A DNA stretch of 64,000 nucleotides from Sphaeramia orbicularis (Eukaryota; Chordata; Actinopteri; Kurtiformes; Apogonidae), in assembly GCF_902148855.1 (NCBI RefSeq), contig NC_043978.1, forward strand, positions 28,445,686 to 28,509,685, written 5' to 3'. Below, in pieces: positions 33,830 to 44,466 of this stretch. The translations under genes and the position numbers were made by a program. The notes beneath the pieces are model-generated. The model was not told the DNA's origin. It was given only the letters and a program-made list of their open reading frames with translations, and did no database searches. Position 1 is the first letter of the stretch. Each line of letters begins with the position of its first letter.

Positions 33830-34822
33830 ATGGACGCGTCTCTACAAAACACGAGTATTTCTAACCTCTGCACCGTGAATTCATCTTTGGTGTCGCCTTT
33901 GGAGTACAGCATGTACCCAGCCGCCTATTCTCTTTTTTTTATCGTGGGTTTTCCGGCTAACTGCCTGTCTTTGTACGTAGCCTGGATGCTGATGAGAAAC
34001 GGCAGCAACATGGCGGTCTACCTGGTGAGCCTGTCCATCTCGGACCTGCTTTACATCGTCTCTCTGCCCGTGTGGATTGAACTGTCTCTGCGGAGGCCTG
34101 TAGGCTGCGGACTCTGCAGTGTAACAGCTGTGGTCATGAACAACAGCTTCTACGTGGGCTCGGGCCTGCTTTGCTGCATCTCCGTCGATCGCTACCTAGC
34201 AGTGGTCTACCCGCTCCACTTCCACTGGGTCCGAGAGGTGAGGACTGCAGCGGTGGTGTGTGTTGCAGTTTGGACTTTGGAGATTGTAATCCACATTATC
34301 CTCCTTAGCCACACAGGGGCACTGCAGGCTTTCTCCTCAAGCACCCTGTGTATGGAGAAAATACCTATGTCGCATGAGACAGCCCATCTGGCCCTGACAC
34401 GGGTCATTCTGGGGTTCTTCGTCCCTTTCGTCATCATGTCTTTTTGCTTTCAGCAGATTATGTACTCACTCAAACGTAGCACTTCCATTGTGGCCGAGGA
34501 ACGCAGGAAAGTCGGGCGGCTGTTGTTGCTTCTCCTGCTGGCCTACGTGGTGGCCTTTGTGCCGTACCAGACTGTCATGTTGCTCAGGGCCGTACTGGAG
34601 CCACGCACCGACACCTCGGCCTTCCAGCTCAAAGCCGCATACCTGGTCACAGTGGCTACCACCACTCTGAATAGTGTACTAGATCCGATAATATACTGTT
34701 TAATCAGTGAGAGCGCTCAGGGGGAGATTAAGAAACTTATAGAGAAAGGAAGACAAGTTTGTAAATGGAGGAGAAAGTCTGAGGTTTCTAATCAAATTCA
34801 GTCTGTTTCTCAGCAGCTATAG
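33830..34822 (+). CDS. Proton-sensing-type GPCR, GPR65-like paralogue
   Basis: A 330-residue single-exon class A receptor of the GPR4/GPR65/GPR68/GPR132 group, members of which sense extracellular acid at the cell surface. Seen: N-glycosylation sequons NTS and NSS near the N-terminus, GFPANCLSLYVAW in TM1, SISDLLYIVSLPVWIEL (TM2), Cys in CGLCSVT before TM3, SVDRYLAVVYPL (DRY), VAVWTLEIV (TM4), GFFVPF (TM5), AYVVAFVPYQ (TM6) and NSVLDPIIYCL (TM7, DPxxY as in the group). Asp in TM2, Glu in WTLE of TM4 and Asp in DPIIY form the acidic triad described for proton-sensing receptors. The start is the first ATG 12 bases after a likely splice acceptor. It lies 3.4 kb before a second, more gpr65-like gene, so it is probably an old tandem duplicate. 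GPR132-like identity is the alternative. Confidence 0.85.
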   Translation: MDASLQNTSISNLCTVNSSLVSPLEYSMYPAAYSLFFIVGFPANCLSLYVAWMLMRNGSNMAVYLVSLSISDLLYIVSLPVWIELSLRRPVGCGLCSVTAVVMNNSFYVGSGLLCCISVDRYLAVVYPLHFHWVREVRTAAVVCVAVWTLEIVIHIILLSHTGALQAFSSSTLCMEKIPMSHETAHLALTRVILGFFVPFVIMSFCFQQIMYSLKRSTSIVAEERRKVGRLLLLLLLAYVVAFVPYQTVMLLRAVLEPRTDTSAFQLKAAYLVTVATTTLNSVLDPIIYCLISESAQGEIKKLIEKGRQVCKWRRKSEVSNQIQSVSQQL

Positions 34823-35027
34823 ATCACTTCAGCTTAGTTTATGTTCATGTTTTCGTTGTGCAAGGCTGTAATTAGTTAGGACTGCATAATTTCCTTTTTT
34901 TTCCCCCTTCTGATATGCTGCTTTCGGTTGTTTTCTCTTTTTTTGGTTGTTTTCTCTTTTTTTCCCTTCTGACATTTTATTATAGCACTTTCTAAGAGTA
35001 AATACACCAATACTGCACTCTAAAAGG

Positions 35028-35033
35028 AATAAA
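35028..35033 (+). other. Polyadenylation signal for GPR65-like gene
   Basis: AATAAA about 206 bases after the stop, in AGGAATAAAAAAAAAA. Plausible 3' end for the gene at 33830-34822. Confidence 0.35.
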
Positions 35034-35233
35034 AAAAAAAATGTGTACTGTTCTATAAAAACAACTAAGTTTGAAAATGTAAAAGTACCAGTTTGTCTCC
35101 ATTTAGTATTTTTTACTGGTATCTTCAAAAGTTAATGTACTTTTCATTCTTAGTGATGACTTTTTTTTTCCTACTGAATGACATGTTTATATTTTATTAT
35201 GCAAAACATCATCCCACCATGTGCTATATTTAA

Positions 35234-35768
35234 CCCATAAAGACCTAAACAACCTCCAACAACCAAAACCATCTACTGATCTAAACTGTTTAATACCTCT
35301 AATCCACTAATCCTACTAATACATGTAAATAATTGGTGTAAAATGCAGTTTGTGGTCTTTTCATGATCATCAGATATGACTTATTCAGACGTTCAGAGGC
35401 TCAATAGTTACCATAGAAACACCGTCATCTCCTACAACATTGATTAACCACTAAAACCCGCTTGTTTGATAAATGACAGTGGATGGACACACTTGCTTTT
35501 ACGCTCAGTTAATGATAAACTTTACTGAAAAACTCAAGTTTTCTTCAGTTTTCTCTGTTTCTGATAAAATAACCCTCAACTTTAATCTGAGCTTTTATGA
35601 TTATCTACACGATCAGTGAGTCAAATATAATACCTGGTTTTCACTGACAAAAAATGAAAAATACAGGGGATAATATTACAATAAATGGGGATATGTCACT
35701 TAAGAAAGGTTAAATAGAGAGAAAAATTCATTTGGGAACTGACAAAAGTCACACTGGGTCTTTATGGG
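35234..35768 (+). mobile_element. TTAA MITE family A, copy 4
   Basis: 535 bp, CCCATAAAGACCTAAACAAC ... TTTATGGG, flanked by TTAA (35230-35233) and TCAA (35769-35772). Full-length copy of the family. Confidence 0.82.
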
Positions 35769-36437
35769 TCAATCATGGTATAAAAGCAAGATCCCATTTA
35801 TTTCTGTATTATTTGATCAATGATATTTTTCAATCACCTTTTCAAGTGTCTTTTCTGTTTCTGGATTTAAGGCATGTATATTCAGCCTAACAACTGACCA
35901 TACCTACCACTACACTATGGAAACATTTAGTCCAACAGATAAGTGGTGTTTCATGGGAAAACAGACAATAATAATCAGCATCACTTCTACGTGTGTCCAG
36001 GTCTATATTGACTCACCAAACAAAAAGACAAGCAGCCTCATTTATCATAAGTGTCTAAATTAAATCTGCCGTGGTCAACCAACACTGGTAGTTTGTTCAG
36101 TCGTGGCCTGTCACCCACTAAATGACATTCGGTTGCCATGACAACAAGGAGGCAGCTGTAGACTCTTCCTGTTTCTATAAGCGGGTTGATTAAGCAGAAG
36201 ACGAGACAACTGGGTGAATCTACTAGAAGGAGCAGAAACATGACTGGTTAAAAAGTGAGTACAATGTTTTGTTTTGTTTTGTTTTGTTTTAAATAAAATA
36301 CACTTCATTATCATCATAATTATTAAACATTCATTTGGGATTTCTAGAATTTCTGTTTCATAACCTCTTTACAACAGTTCTTTTTTGATTGTCAGACAAT
36401 GGAGTAGTGGACTAAAAAGTAGAATATTTGCCTTTAA

Positions 36438-36968
36438 CCCATAAACAACCACTGCTGACCAAAACCATCTACCAATATAAACTGTTTAATAAGTTCTGAT
36501 CCATTAAACCTATCAATCTATATAAATAATTGTTATAAAATACAGTTTGTCAGCTTTTCATGGTCATCAGATATGACCCATTTGAATGTTCAGAGGCTTC
36601 ATAGTTACAACAGAAACACTGTCATCTTCTATAACATTGATTCACCAGTAAAACCCATGGAGTTGGATCAATGACAGTGAATGGAGATATTTGAGTTATG
36701 TTCAGTTAATGATAAATTTTGGTGAAAAAATCAAATTTTCTTCATTTTTCTGTTTCTAATATTATGACAATTAACTTTAATCTGAGCTTTTATGAACAAC
36801 TACGTAATCAGTGAATTAAACATGGGAAAATACCAGATTTGTATTGAAGAAATGCAAAATGCAGAGGATAATACTACAATAAATGGTGATAAATTGTTTA
36901 AGAAAGGTTTAATACAGAGAAAAATTCATTCGGGAACTGCTGGGAAAATAACACTGGGTCTTTTTGGG
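36438..36968 (+). mobile_element. TTAA MITE family A, copy 5
   Basis: 531 bp, CCCATAAACAACCACTGCTG ... GGTCTTTTTGGG, with TTAA at 36434-36437 and TTCA on the right. Only 670 bases from copy 4, in the same orientation. Confidence 0.8.
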
Positions 36969-36972
36969 TTCA

Positions 36973-37754
36973 GATGCAGTGCAGTAGAAGTATTAAGTTT
37001 CATAAAATGGCAAATGTGGATATTTGCATGAGGGCAGAATTGTTTTCATTATTGTACACATAGTGACACCTGACAGAGGGCTACACATGTACTCACAGGA
37101 CTCTAGGAACTACAATTTCCTGTTTTGCATTTAGACCAAATCTGTCCACATCAACACATTTTCTAATTTGTCATTCCACAACTGAAAAAGAGAAGGAAAA
37201 AGGCCAGTGTCACTTCCACAAATTCACCTAGAATCACCAGCCTAATGTCAGCTGTAATGAGTTAACCCTGTTAGCTAGTGTTACCTGTTAATCAGCTTCT
37301 CATTTATTTGGAGGTTGATATTTTATAGTTTTAGGGAATAAAGAGACATAAAAAAAAAACAGCAGCAACAAACCTGTGAAGGTGTGTAGTATATGAAACA
37401 CAAAACTAAGATCTTTAAAAGTAAAAAATAAATAAATTAAAAGATAATAATGATAATAGACAGACACTGTATTATGTGGAGGTTATCAGTCAACCCTAAT
37501 CATTCCATATTTTAAAAAGTCTTCAAAAATGACCTTAGCCACATTGTTTCTGATTTCTGACATTATTTGATGCTGTTGATTGTGTCCCTAAAACCCTGTG
37601 TACTTGTAAAAAGGAAAAGTAAAGTACAAGTCCCTTATTCTGCCTCACATGATGTGCTAATGTTGGAATATTCCTGCTGTTATACAACACTAATGTGGAT
37701 ATTCAATATGCAAAACATTATTTTTCTCTACATTTTGCCATGTAAACAGTGTAT

Positions 37755-37791
<37 letters not shown>

Positions 37792-38268
37792 TACTTCATT
37801 TATCCTAAATTGTAAAACTACAGGGTTAGAGGTCATATTAAATAGTAACTTTATCCTTTAGAACCCATTTAGTTCAGTTTTGTGTCTTTTGAGTCTGTGC
37901 ACATATTTCCTGTATTTTCTAGTTGTATCTAAAGAAAAAAGAATGAGTAATAAATATGCATGCTCATTCCACCTCTGCAAAAACAACAAAGGTAAAGGTG
38001 ACCAAAAACATATTCACCGTACTGTATCTCCGACAATCTGAACCAATACTTGACAGAATTTTTTTTTTTTTTACACAGAAAAACAGAAATACACCAATTA
38101 GAAAACCCATCTGTTGTGAGAACAGGATAAGCCTCTTGTATTTCTGCTATCCACATGTTGCTGTCTTCAAAGTCACTTGCATGTTCTTTTCATTTGATGG
38201 TTCGTTCCTTTAAACACATTCTCTCATGTTTCTTTTGAAGGCCTTCCCATGTAAACGTCATATCTGCG
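36973..38268. other. Intergenic with (GA)n microsatellite, upstream of gpr65
   Basis: A (GA)n run lies at 37757-37787. Near 38226-38241 TCATGTTTCTTTTGAAG is a plausible splice acceptor, which would place the gpr65 ATG in a second exon after a non-coding first exon. That exon could not be located. Confidence 0.45.
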
Positions 38269-39234
38269 ATGGAAAACATCAGCCTGGCCTTTAATCACTC
38301 TGAATGCTACCTAGTGGACAGTGCATCCAGGAGGGGGGCGTTTTTATTTTTCTATCTGCTTATCATCCTGGCTGCCATCCCATCCAACACCTTCTCCCTG
38401 TATGTGTCCTGGCAGCACATCAGACAGAGAAATGAGCTCGGTGTGTATCTGTTCAACCTGGCCATGAGTGACCTCACCTTCACCGTGGGCCTGTCGCTGT
38501 GGCTGGACTTCCTGTGGAGAGGAGTGTGGGCTCATGGAGATTTTGTGTGCGGTCTGTCTGTCTTCATTCTTTTCACTAACTTTTACACCAGTGATGCTCT
38601 CCTGTGCTGCATTGCTGTCGACCGTTACCTGGCAGTAGTTCATCCATTTAAGTACATATTCTTGAGGAAACCTGGGACTGCAGTAGCGGTCAGTGTCGGC
38701 ATATGGGTGTTGGTGATCTGTTTCAACGCCACTACCATCCGCTGGAAAGACTACTACTATGAAAACAAAGCATTCTCATTGTGTTTTGATATCCTCCTTC
38801 CGCAGTCAGAGAACCTGGCTCGAACTAATATACTGCGCTTCTTCCTGGGGTTTATTGTCCCGCTTGTCCTTGTGTTATTTTCCACCTGGGGGATCTTTAA
38901 AGCAGTGAAATCCAACCGGGCAACAGAGGAACAGGAGCGTAAACGGATTGTAAAGCTGCTCATAGTAGTTCTGCTCTGCCTTTTGATCTGTTTTGGACCT
39001 GTCCACACCATGATGCTCCTTCGTACATTGGTTCCTGACTGTAAGAGCGCCGCGCACCTACTCTATCCATACAAGATCAGCATTGCCATCTCAAGCCTCA
39101 ACTGTCTCGCAGACCCTCTTCTTTACTGCTTCATCACTAGGACAGGACAGGCCATCGCCAATCAGGTTGTTCTGTACGTCCAGGGAAAGAAAAATTTCAA
39201 AGATGGAAGTCAATGTATGGAAAATAAACCATAA
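38269..39234 (+). CDS. gpr65: GPR65 (T-cell death-associated gene 8) proton-sensing receptor
   Basis: A 321-residue single-exon GPCR. In mammals GPR65 raises cAMP in response to extracellular acid, mainly in immune cells. Compared with human GPR65: GVYLFNLAMSDL, LWLDFLW, NFYTSDALLCCIAVDRYLAV, KSNRATEEQERKRIVKLL and SSLNCLADPLLYCFITRTGQ are all close matches, the last two being the most diagnostic. It has a sequon in MENISLAFNHS, Cys in DFVCGLS before TM3, and DPLLY in TM7. TM4 reads GIWVLVICFN: the position of the triad Glu (WTLE in the neighbour, WILE in human GPR65) is Val. Start at the first ATG after a likely acceptor. Adjacent to kcnk10 as in human, which supports orthology. It is the second member of a tandem pair in the same orientation. 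Confidence 0.9.
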   Translation: MENISLAFNHSECYLVDSASRRGAFLFFYLLIILAAIPSNTFSLYVSWQHIRQRNELGVYLFNLAMSDLTFTVGLSLWLDFLWRGVWAHGDFVCGLSVFILFTNFYTSDALLCCIAVDRYLAVVHPFKYIFLRKPGTAVAVSVGIWVLVICFNATTIRWKDYYYENKAFSLCFDILLPQSENLARTNILRFFLGFIVPLVLVLFSTWGIFKAVKSNRATEEQERKRIVKLLIVVLLCLLICFGPVHTMMLLRTLVPDCKSAAHLLYPYKISIAISSLNCLADPLLYCFITRTGQAIANQVVLYVQGKKNFKDGSQCMENKP

Positions 39235-39249
39235 CAAATCTAGCATAGG

Positions 39250-39255
39250 AATAAA
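39250..39255 (+). other. Polyadenylation signal for gpr65
   Basis: AATAAA 16 bases after the stop codon, within GGAATAAATATATTG. Very close to the stop, so a later signal may be the main one. Confidence 0.3.
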
Positions 39256-40401
39256 TATATTGACTCTGACTAATTTGTGATACTTCGGATGACAATCAAA
39301 ATAATGTTGCTTAAACACTAATGAAGTTCCGTTAAAGGAAAGGAACATCTACCATCAACAAAAGCGGCAACAGAAGCTTTGAGAGATGGAAAATCCGGAG
39401 AGAGCTGACTGCTGTAGTTTGTCATACTTATGTATTTTTGGTCAAGGAAGAGACCAGTGAAAACGGCAAACTGATTGGACCAATATTCTGGGAGATATTA
39501 GTAATTTTGGAATACAATGGTCTCCCAATGGCCAATCATGTTGCTGCCCAGAATCACAGAATTGTCACTGAAGTGGGTTACCTAGCAACAGATAAACAAT
39601 AGGGCCACGTTGCCATGGTGTCAAATTTCATGTGCAGAAACAGGCATGCCAGCTGAGAGGTTATTCAACTGAAAATGTCAGTGGAATTTAGCAAGAAAGT
39701 AAAGAAAAGAAAGGAATGAATGAATTGGATCAGAGGATCTAGACCCTGTGGTTCCCCACGGGTCAACGCACTAGTGTTAGTATTCGTATACAATAGAAAG
39801 CAGTAGTTTATTGACAAAAGCTTGGGAATATTTCAATCACATTCTCCTCCTTTTAACTACCTGTGGAGCACCTTTTCCAAAACCCTTCTTCACTAAATCA
39901 AAAAATAACAAACTTATAGACAGAGTTAGATACAGATATTCTTAATTTTGAACATAGGTCGGCAAAAGAAATTCCAGAATTAAAAGGACACTAATAGACA
40001 TAAATCAACCACAAAACAAAACAAATGTCACACAAATGTGTAACTATTTCATTGTGGCTCTCATAACAATATTTTATGTCCAAAAAGGAGTAGGAAGAAG
40101 CAGAGCTTTTATTGTCCTAACCAAATTTTACGTGACTTGTCTAATCAGCTAATGTATACAGTCCATAACAAAGAATAGGTCAATCATCAAATTACAAAAA
40201 GACAACAAATGATTACATACCATCAATAACTACTACTGTTGTACTCACATTCAATGTTACTATATCTCTGTAAAATAAACTAACAATCACACTGAGTCTG
40301 CCCGAGAAGGTTGTGAGTATGGTGTGAGCGGAATGATCTTACTTTGGCCTATAATTTCTTTTTCAGACAGATCATAGGGATCACGTCTGTCAAAAACTAA
40401 A
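39256..40401. other. Intergenic, nothing recognised
   Basis: No coding frame, terminal repeat or RNA gene that I can support. Confidence 0.4.
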
Positions 40402-40403
40402 TA

Positions 40404-41016
40404 CAGTCTACTCTTGTTAAACCGCCCGCCGTTATACCGCCATTTTCGCTCACCGCCAACCAAAACCATTGCACAAAAATCCCCAATGCATTATTCCATT
40501 AGCTACCGCCATTTCCGCCTATCGCCATCCACCAGCCCAGTTCCATGCACAAACAACACTTATACCATTGATTTCCCGACCGTTATACCGCCAGCGTGAT
40601 TGCCATCGAGTACACATAAATTTTAACAATGCACTGAACAAACGCGCCAGACGCTGATCGCGACAAGCTACGAGTAGGTCTACGGAACGGCCACCGTTCA
40701 TTTATCGCAGAACACTCAGTAGGTCAGGATGTCGGGAAGAGGACGTGGGATTAAGCCAAAGCCTCAAGATGATGGGGTGTCATTTCCCGACACGGTATAA
40801 TAATGCTTAAAATGTTTCCCCACTTTAAATGATCCCTTACAACATAACAGAATCAAGATTTATTTAGAAACGCAATTAGAACGGGTTAACGGAGGCAGCA
40901 TAGACATCATATAGTAAAGACATGCACATTATGGACGCAACCCAATGTAACACCGTTTTTGCTATACCGCCAATTTGGCCGTGAACGGAAGTTGGCGGTA
41001 TAACGAGAGTAGACTG
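40404..41016. mobile_element. Tigger/pogo-type mariner element, non-autonomous
   Basis: 613 bp, CAGTCTACTCTTGTTAAACC ... GGCGGTATAACGAGAGTAGACTG-type inverse end, between TA at 40402-40403 and 41017-41018. CAGT..ACTC..GTTA ends and TA duplication fit pogo/Tigger elements. The word ACCGCC recurs subterminally at least six times, which may be transposase binding sites. A 23-codon frame at 40729 (MSGRGRGIKPKPQDDG...) is the only coding-like relic. Confidence 0.78.
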
Positions 41017-41166
41017 TAACACTGTCAAAACTTTTCTTATCAGCTAACATTCACAGTAAATGGACTGTTATCATCGTATTTTACAGAAAACATTACCCTA
41101 TCGTGTGTTCATAGCATTCCTGTCGCTAACACAGGTTGCTAGGCTAGTGAATTCATTTTCGTTTAA

Positions 41167-41702
41167 CTCTTAAAGACCCAAACATCCACTAGCGACAAAA
41201 AGCATCTATTGATCTAAAAATGTTAAAAAGGTGTTGATCCACTAATTATATCAATACTTTTAAATAATTAGTGTAAAATGTAGTTTGTCATCTTGTCATT
41301 GTCATCACATATGACCCATTTGGACGTTCAGAGGCTTCACAGTGAACGTGGGAAACAGTCATCTTCTACAACATCGATTCACCGGTAAAACCCATGGAGT
41401 TGGATCAATGACAGTGGATGGACACACTTGTTTTTACATTCAGTTACTGATATCTAAGCTGAAAATGTCACTTTTTCTTCAGTTTTCTGTTTTTGATATA
41501 ATAACCCTGAACTTTAATCGTAACTTTTATGAACATCTACATGATCAGTGAATTAAATACAAGAAAATGCTTGATTTTCAGTGGAAAAAATGTAAAATAC
41601 AGAGGATAATATTACAGTAAGTGATAAATCACTTAAGAAAGGTTAGATATAGAGGAAAAATTTATTTGGGAACTGACAAAAGTAGTACTGGGTCTTTATA
41701 GG
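41167..41702 (+). mobile_element. TTAA MITE family A, copy 6
   Basis: 536 bp flanked by TTAA at 41163-41166 and 41703-41706; ends CTCTTAAAGACCCAAACATC and GGGTCTTTATAG. Full-length copy with both target duplications intact. Confidence 0.83.
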
Positions 41703-41706
41703 TTAA

Positions 41707-42945
41707 AGCAATACTTTAGCATCTGCACTAAAATGTTCAGTTTTAGAGTGAATTATGTGGAAAAAGTTTGCATAACATGTTGGTTTACCACTGCTGAAGA
41801 CATAAGGATGAAGACAGATGACGCTCATTTAATGGAGTCTTAAATCTTGACAGAAAATAATAAATGCAAAGAAAATATGTCGAAAAAACATCGAGTAGAG
41901 AGTGGGATAATGTATGCAGCCACGTTTACAGAAGTGTTTGCATCTCAGATTCACTTACCTCAGTGTTAATTTTCAGTGCAATTGTTTACTTAATGTCAAC
42001 AACCCTGTGTTTAACAGTTTGCTTTGCGAGTATGAATCTGTTATAAAAAGGACTATAATACTTCCAATCTGAACACTTTATCAGCAACAAACAGCTGTTC
42101 TTCGTCACATTGTTTTCATCATGTGTAATATTTTTTTCGAAGGCCATTACCACAGTACTGTGGGACTAACTTTCTCATGGGTCTATTACCACAGAGCCAA
42201 TCAGAGCCCTTGTTCTATCATGTATAGACTGGTAACCTGTCACCCTGCTGACACAGTCCTGTGGCAATAAACATCACACATGCCATGGGCCTATCTAGTT
42301 ACAGGAAAAGGCTAGGGGACCAGTTACCAGATCTTTTGTGGATTCTAAATGTTTTGTGTTCATACACGTATCATTCCAAGAAATATCTGCATCCAGGTGG
42401 AAATAGGAAAACTGGGATAAAACAGTGTAATACATATGCCACACCTATATGTGACACTGTACACAAACAGACAGAGGTGCAGGATACACATCGTAAACAT
42501 GGTAACACATCATGTTTACATTGAAATCTCACCTCCCTTGGTGTTATGAAAAAAATAAAAAAGGCAATGGCTACTGCCACAGTACTGTGGCACCAAATAT
42601 GGGTTTGTCTATTGCCACAGAGCCAATCAAATGTTAGCATTTGATTTGATAGTGTTGAAAAATATATTGTAAACCCTGTCACAATTTATAGTTTCACTTC
42701 AGGTTTGTCTTTTTTTTTATTACATATTTTCAATTTGCTATAATTTAATTAGATTTTTTTTTACACTAACTGTAATTGACTGGATTTTTTTTTATTCTGT
42801 ATTGCTGTTACATCTATTTACTCCCCAGTATGGCATATTAAAATGGTAGTAAACCTTCATGTTATTTTGCATTACATACTGAATATTCTTCAGGCAAAAT
42901 TAAGCAAATAATATTGAACTTCCTGATTATGATTGTCATTATTGA

Positions 42946-42949
<4 letters not shown>
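41707..42949. repeat. Intergenic with repeated CCACAGTACTGTGG motif units
   Basis: The palindromic word CCACAGTACTGTGG occurs at about 42152 and 42577, each followed about 35 bases later by GTCTATT(A/G)CCACAGAGCCAATCA. A more diverged relative (ACACAGTCCTGTGGCAATAA) is at about 42251. So a roughly 65-bp phrase is present two to three times. No gene recognised. Confidence 0.55.
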
Positions 42950-43022
<73 letters not shown>

Positions 43023-43026
43023 GTGT
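42950..43026 (+). repeat. (GT)n microsatellite
   Basis: About 38 GT units with a single GC interruption near the right end. Confidence 0.95.
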
Positions 43027-43963
43027 TCCCAAACATGTGCTTTTGATTGCTGGTATAAGATTTGACAAATTGCACATGGATGTGTAATGCCCTCTAGTGG
43101 ACAGTTATGGAAGTGCAGCAGGTTGTCTGTGTTAAACCAGAGGTCTACCAGGAGCATAGATGTGATTCATCATAATTTATGAACATTTCTTCTACAGTAC
43201 AATGCCGTCACATTTTGCTTTTATCATATATTTTTACTGCAGAATCAGAAATACACGTATGAGAACATTCAAGTGCCATGTCTTTCTAAATTTTGCATTA
43301 TGTAGACATAAAAAACATGGTTTGGTACACTCTTCAGTTTTGGGTCATGGTTCAAAGTACAATGAAAAAAATTTTAAATTAAAAAACAGTAAAATGTGCA
43401 TTAAAAAAATTTGTTTTTAAATCCAACATGCAAACGCCTTATTTTATTGCAGTAGTGAAATGTAGTTTTCTCTTCAGCTTCTACCTGTGCAGACTAGTAG
43501 GAGAAGCACGACAGAAATAAATGAAGCAGGCAAGATGCACACAAAAGAGGAAAAATATGCTGTTTAGCCACTGCTTTTTAGAATAGAAAAATAAATATGA
43601 CCTTCAGTTTTATAGAATACAATCACTGAAGATGCTGTTTCAAGTTAAACATGGACATAAAATTCGTAACCAGACAAAATGAACTGGACTGGGCTGGACA
43701 AACACAGAACCAATATACATGACACACACACTGAACAACCATTTACAACTACAGATGACTGTAGTTGTTGACTGAAAGGCACACACACTGACTCACACAG
43801 TCTGTCACAAAACAACACACTGACGCATCAGTACCCAGCCTCTGTCATCTGTGTTCAATAATGTAAGTATTATTATATAAGTATAATTTTCTCCATGACA
43901 CAGTCTGGACCTACTATCCATTAAAACCAGCCCTCCTTTCCAAAAGCATGTAACTCACACTAT
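43027..43963. other. Intergenic, nothing recognised
   Basis: No feature supported. Confidence 0.4.
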
Positions 43964-43971
43964 TTAATGCA

Positions 43972-44458
43972 CAGGGGGAGAAAACAGATGACAATTCTAG
44001 GAGCCCAAGACTGAGAGGGGCCCTAGAAAACAGTAGTTATTTTAAAAGGCACAATAAGCATATTTGTTCTTTGTGTTAGTTTTGTTTCGGCAAGAACAAA
44101 TAAAGTACACTACAGCTACAGTTTGACTTTGTCTCTGTCCTCATTTCACGATATGGTTTGTTCCAGGTGCCAAAGCTCCTACGTGACTAGTAAATAATTT
44201 ACAGTCAAAAAGTACAACTATGTTTTATTTGAACTTGTCTATCAGTATTAAAAAAAATAAAATCTAATACTGTTATCATTAAAATTTTAAAGATGGCTTA
44301 CACCTTCCTCATCAGTCTTGCACAAAATCAAAAAAGCTACTGCAGGCAGAGTATTAACCCATGCCTGCAGTTATATTTTCAGGGTTTGCAGAATTAAAGT
44401 GGTGGGGCCCAAAGGGGTATTTTTTTCATGGGGCCTTAAATCTGTGGCAGCACCCCTG
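43972..44458. mobile_element. hAT MITE with exact 8-bp target duplication
   Basis: 487 bp, CAGGGGGAGAAAACAG ... GTGGCAGCACCCCTG, flanked by identical TTAATGCA at 43964-43971 and 44459-44466. Interior words AGGGGCCC and GGGGCCCAAAGGGG occur near the two ends. The perfect target duplication suggests a fairly recent insertion. Confidence 0.85.
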
Positions 44459-44466
44459 TTAATGCA

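Noticed and set aside
42862-43157. His/Thr-repeat frames
   Set aside because: Translation of the (GT)n microsatellite.
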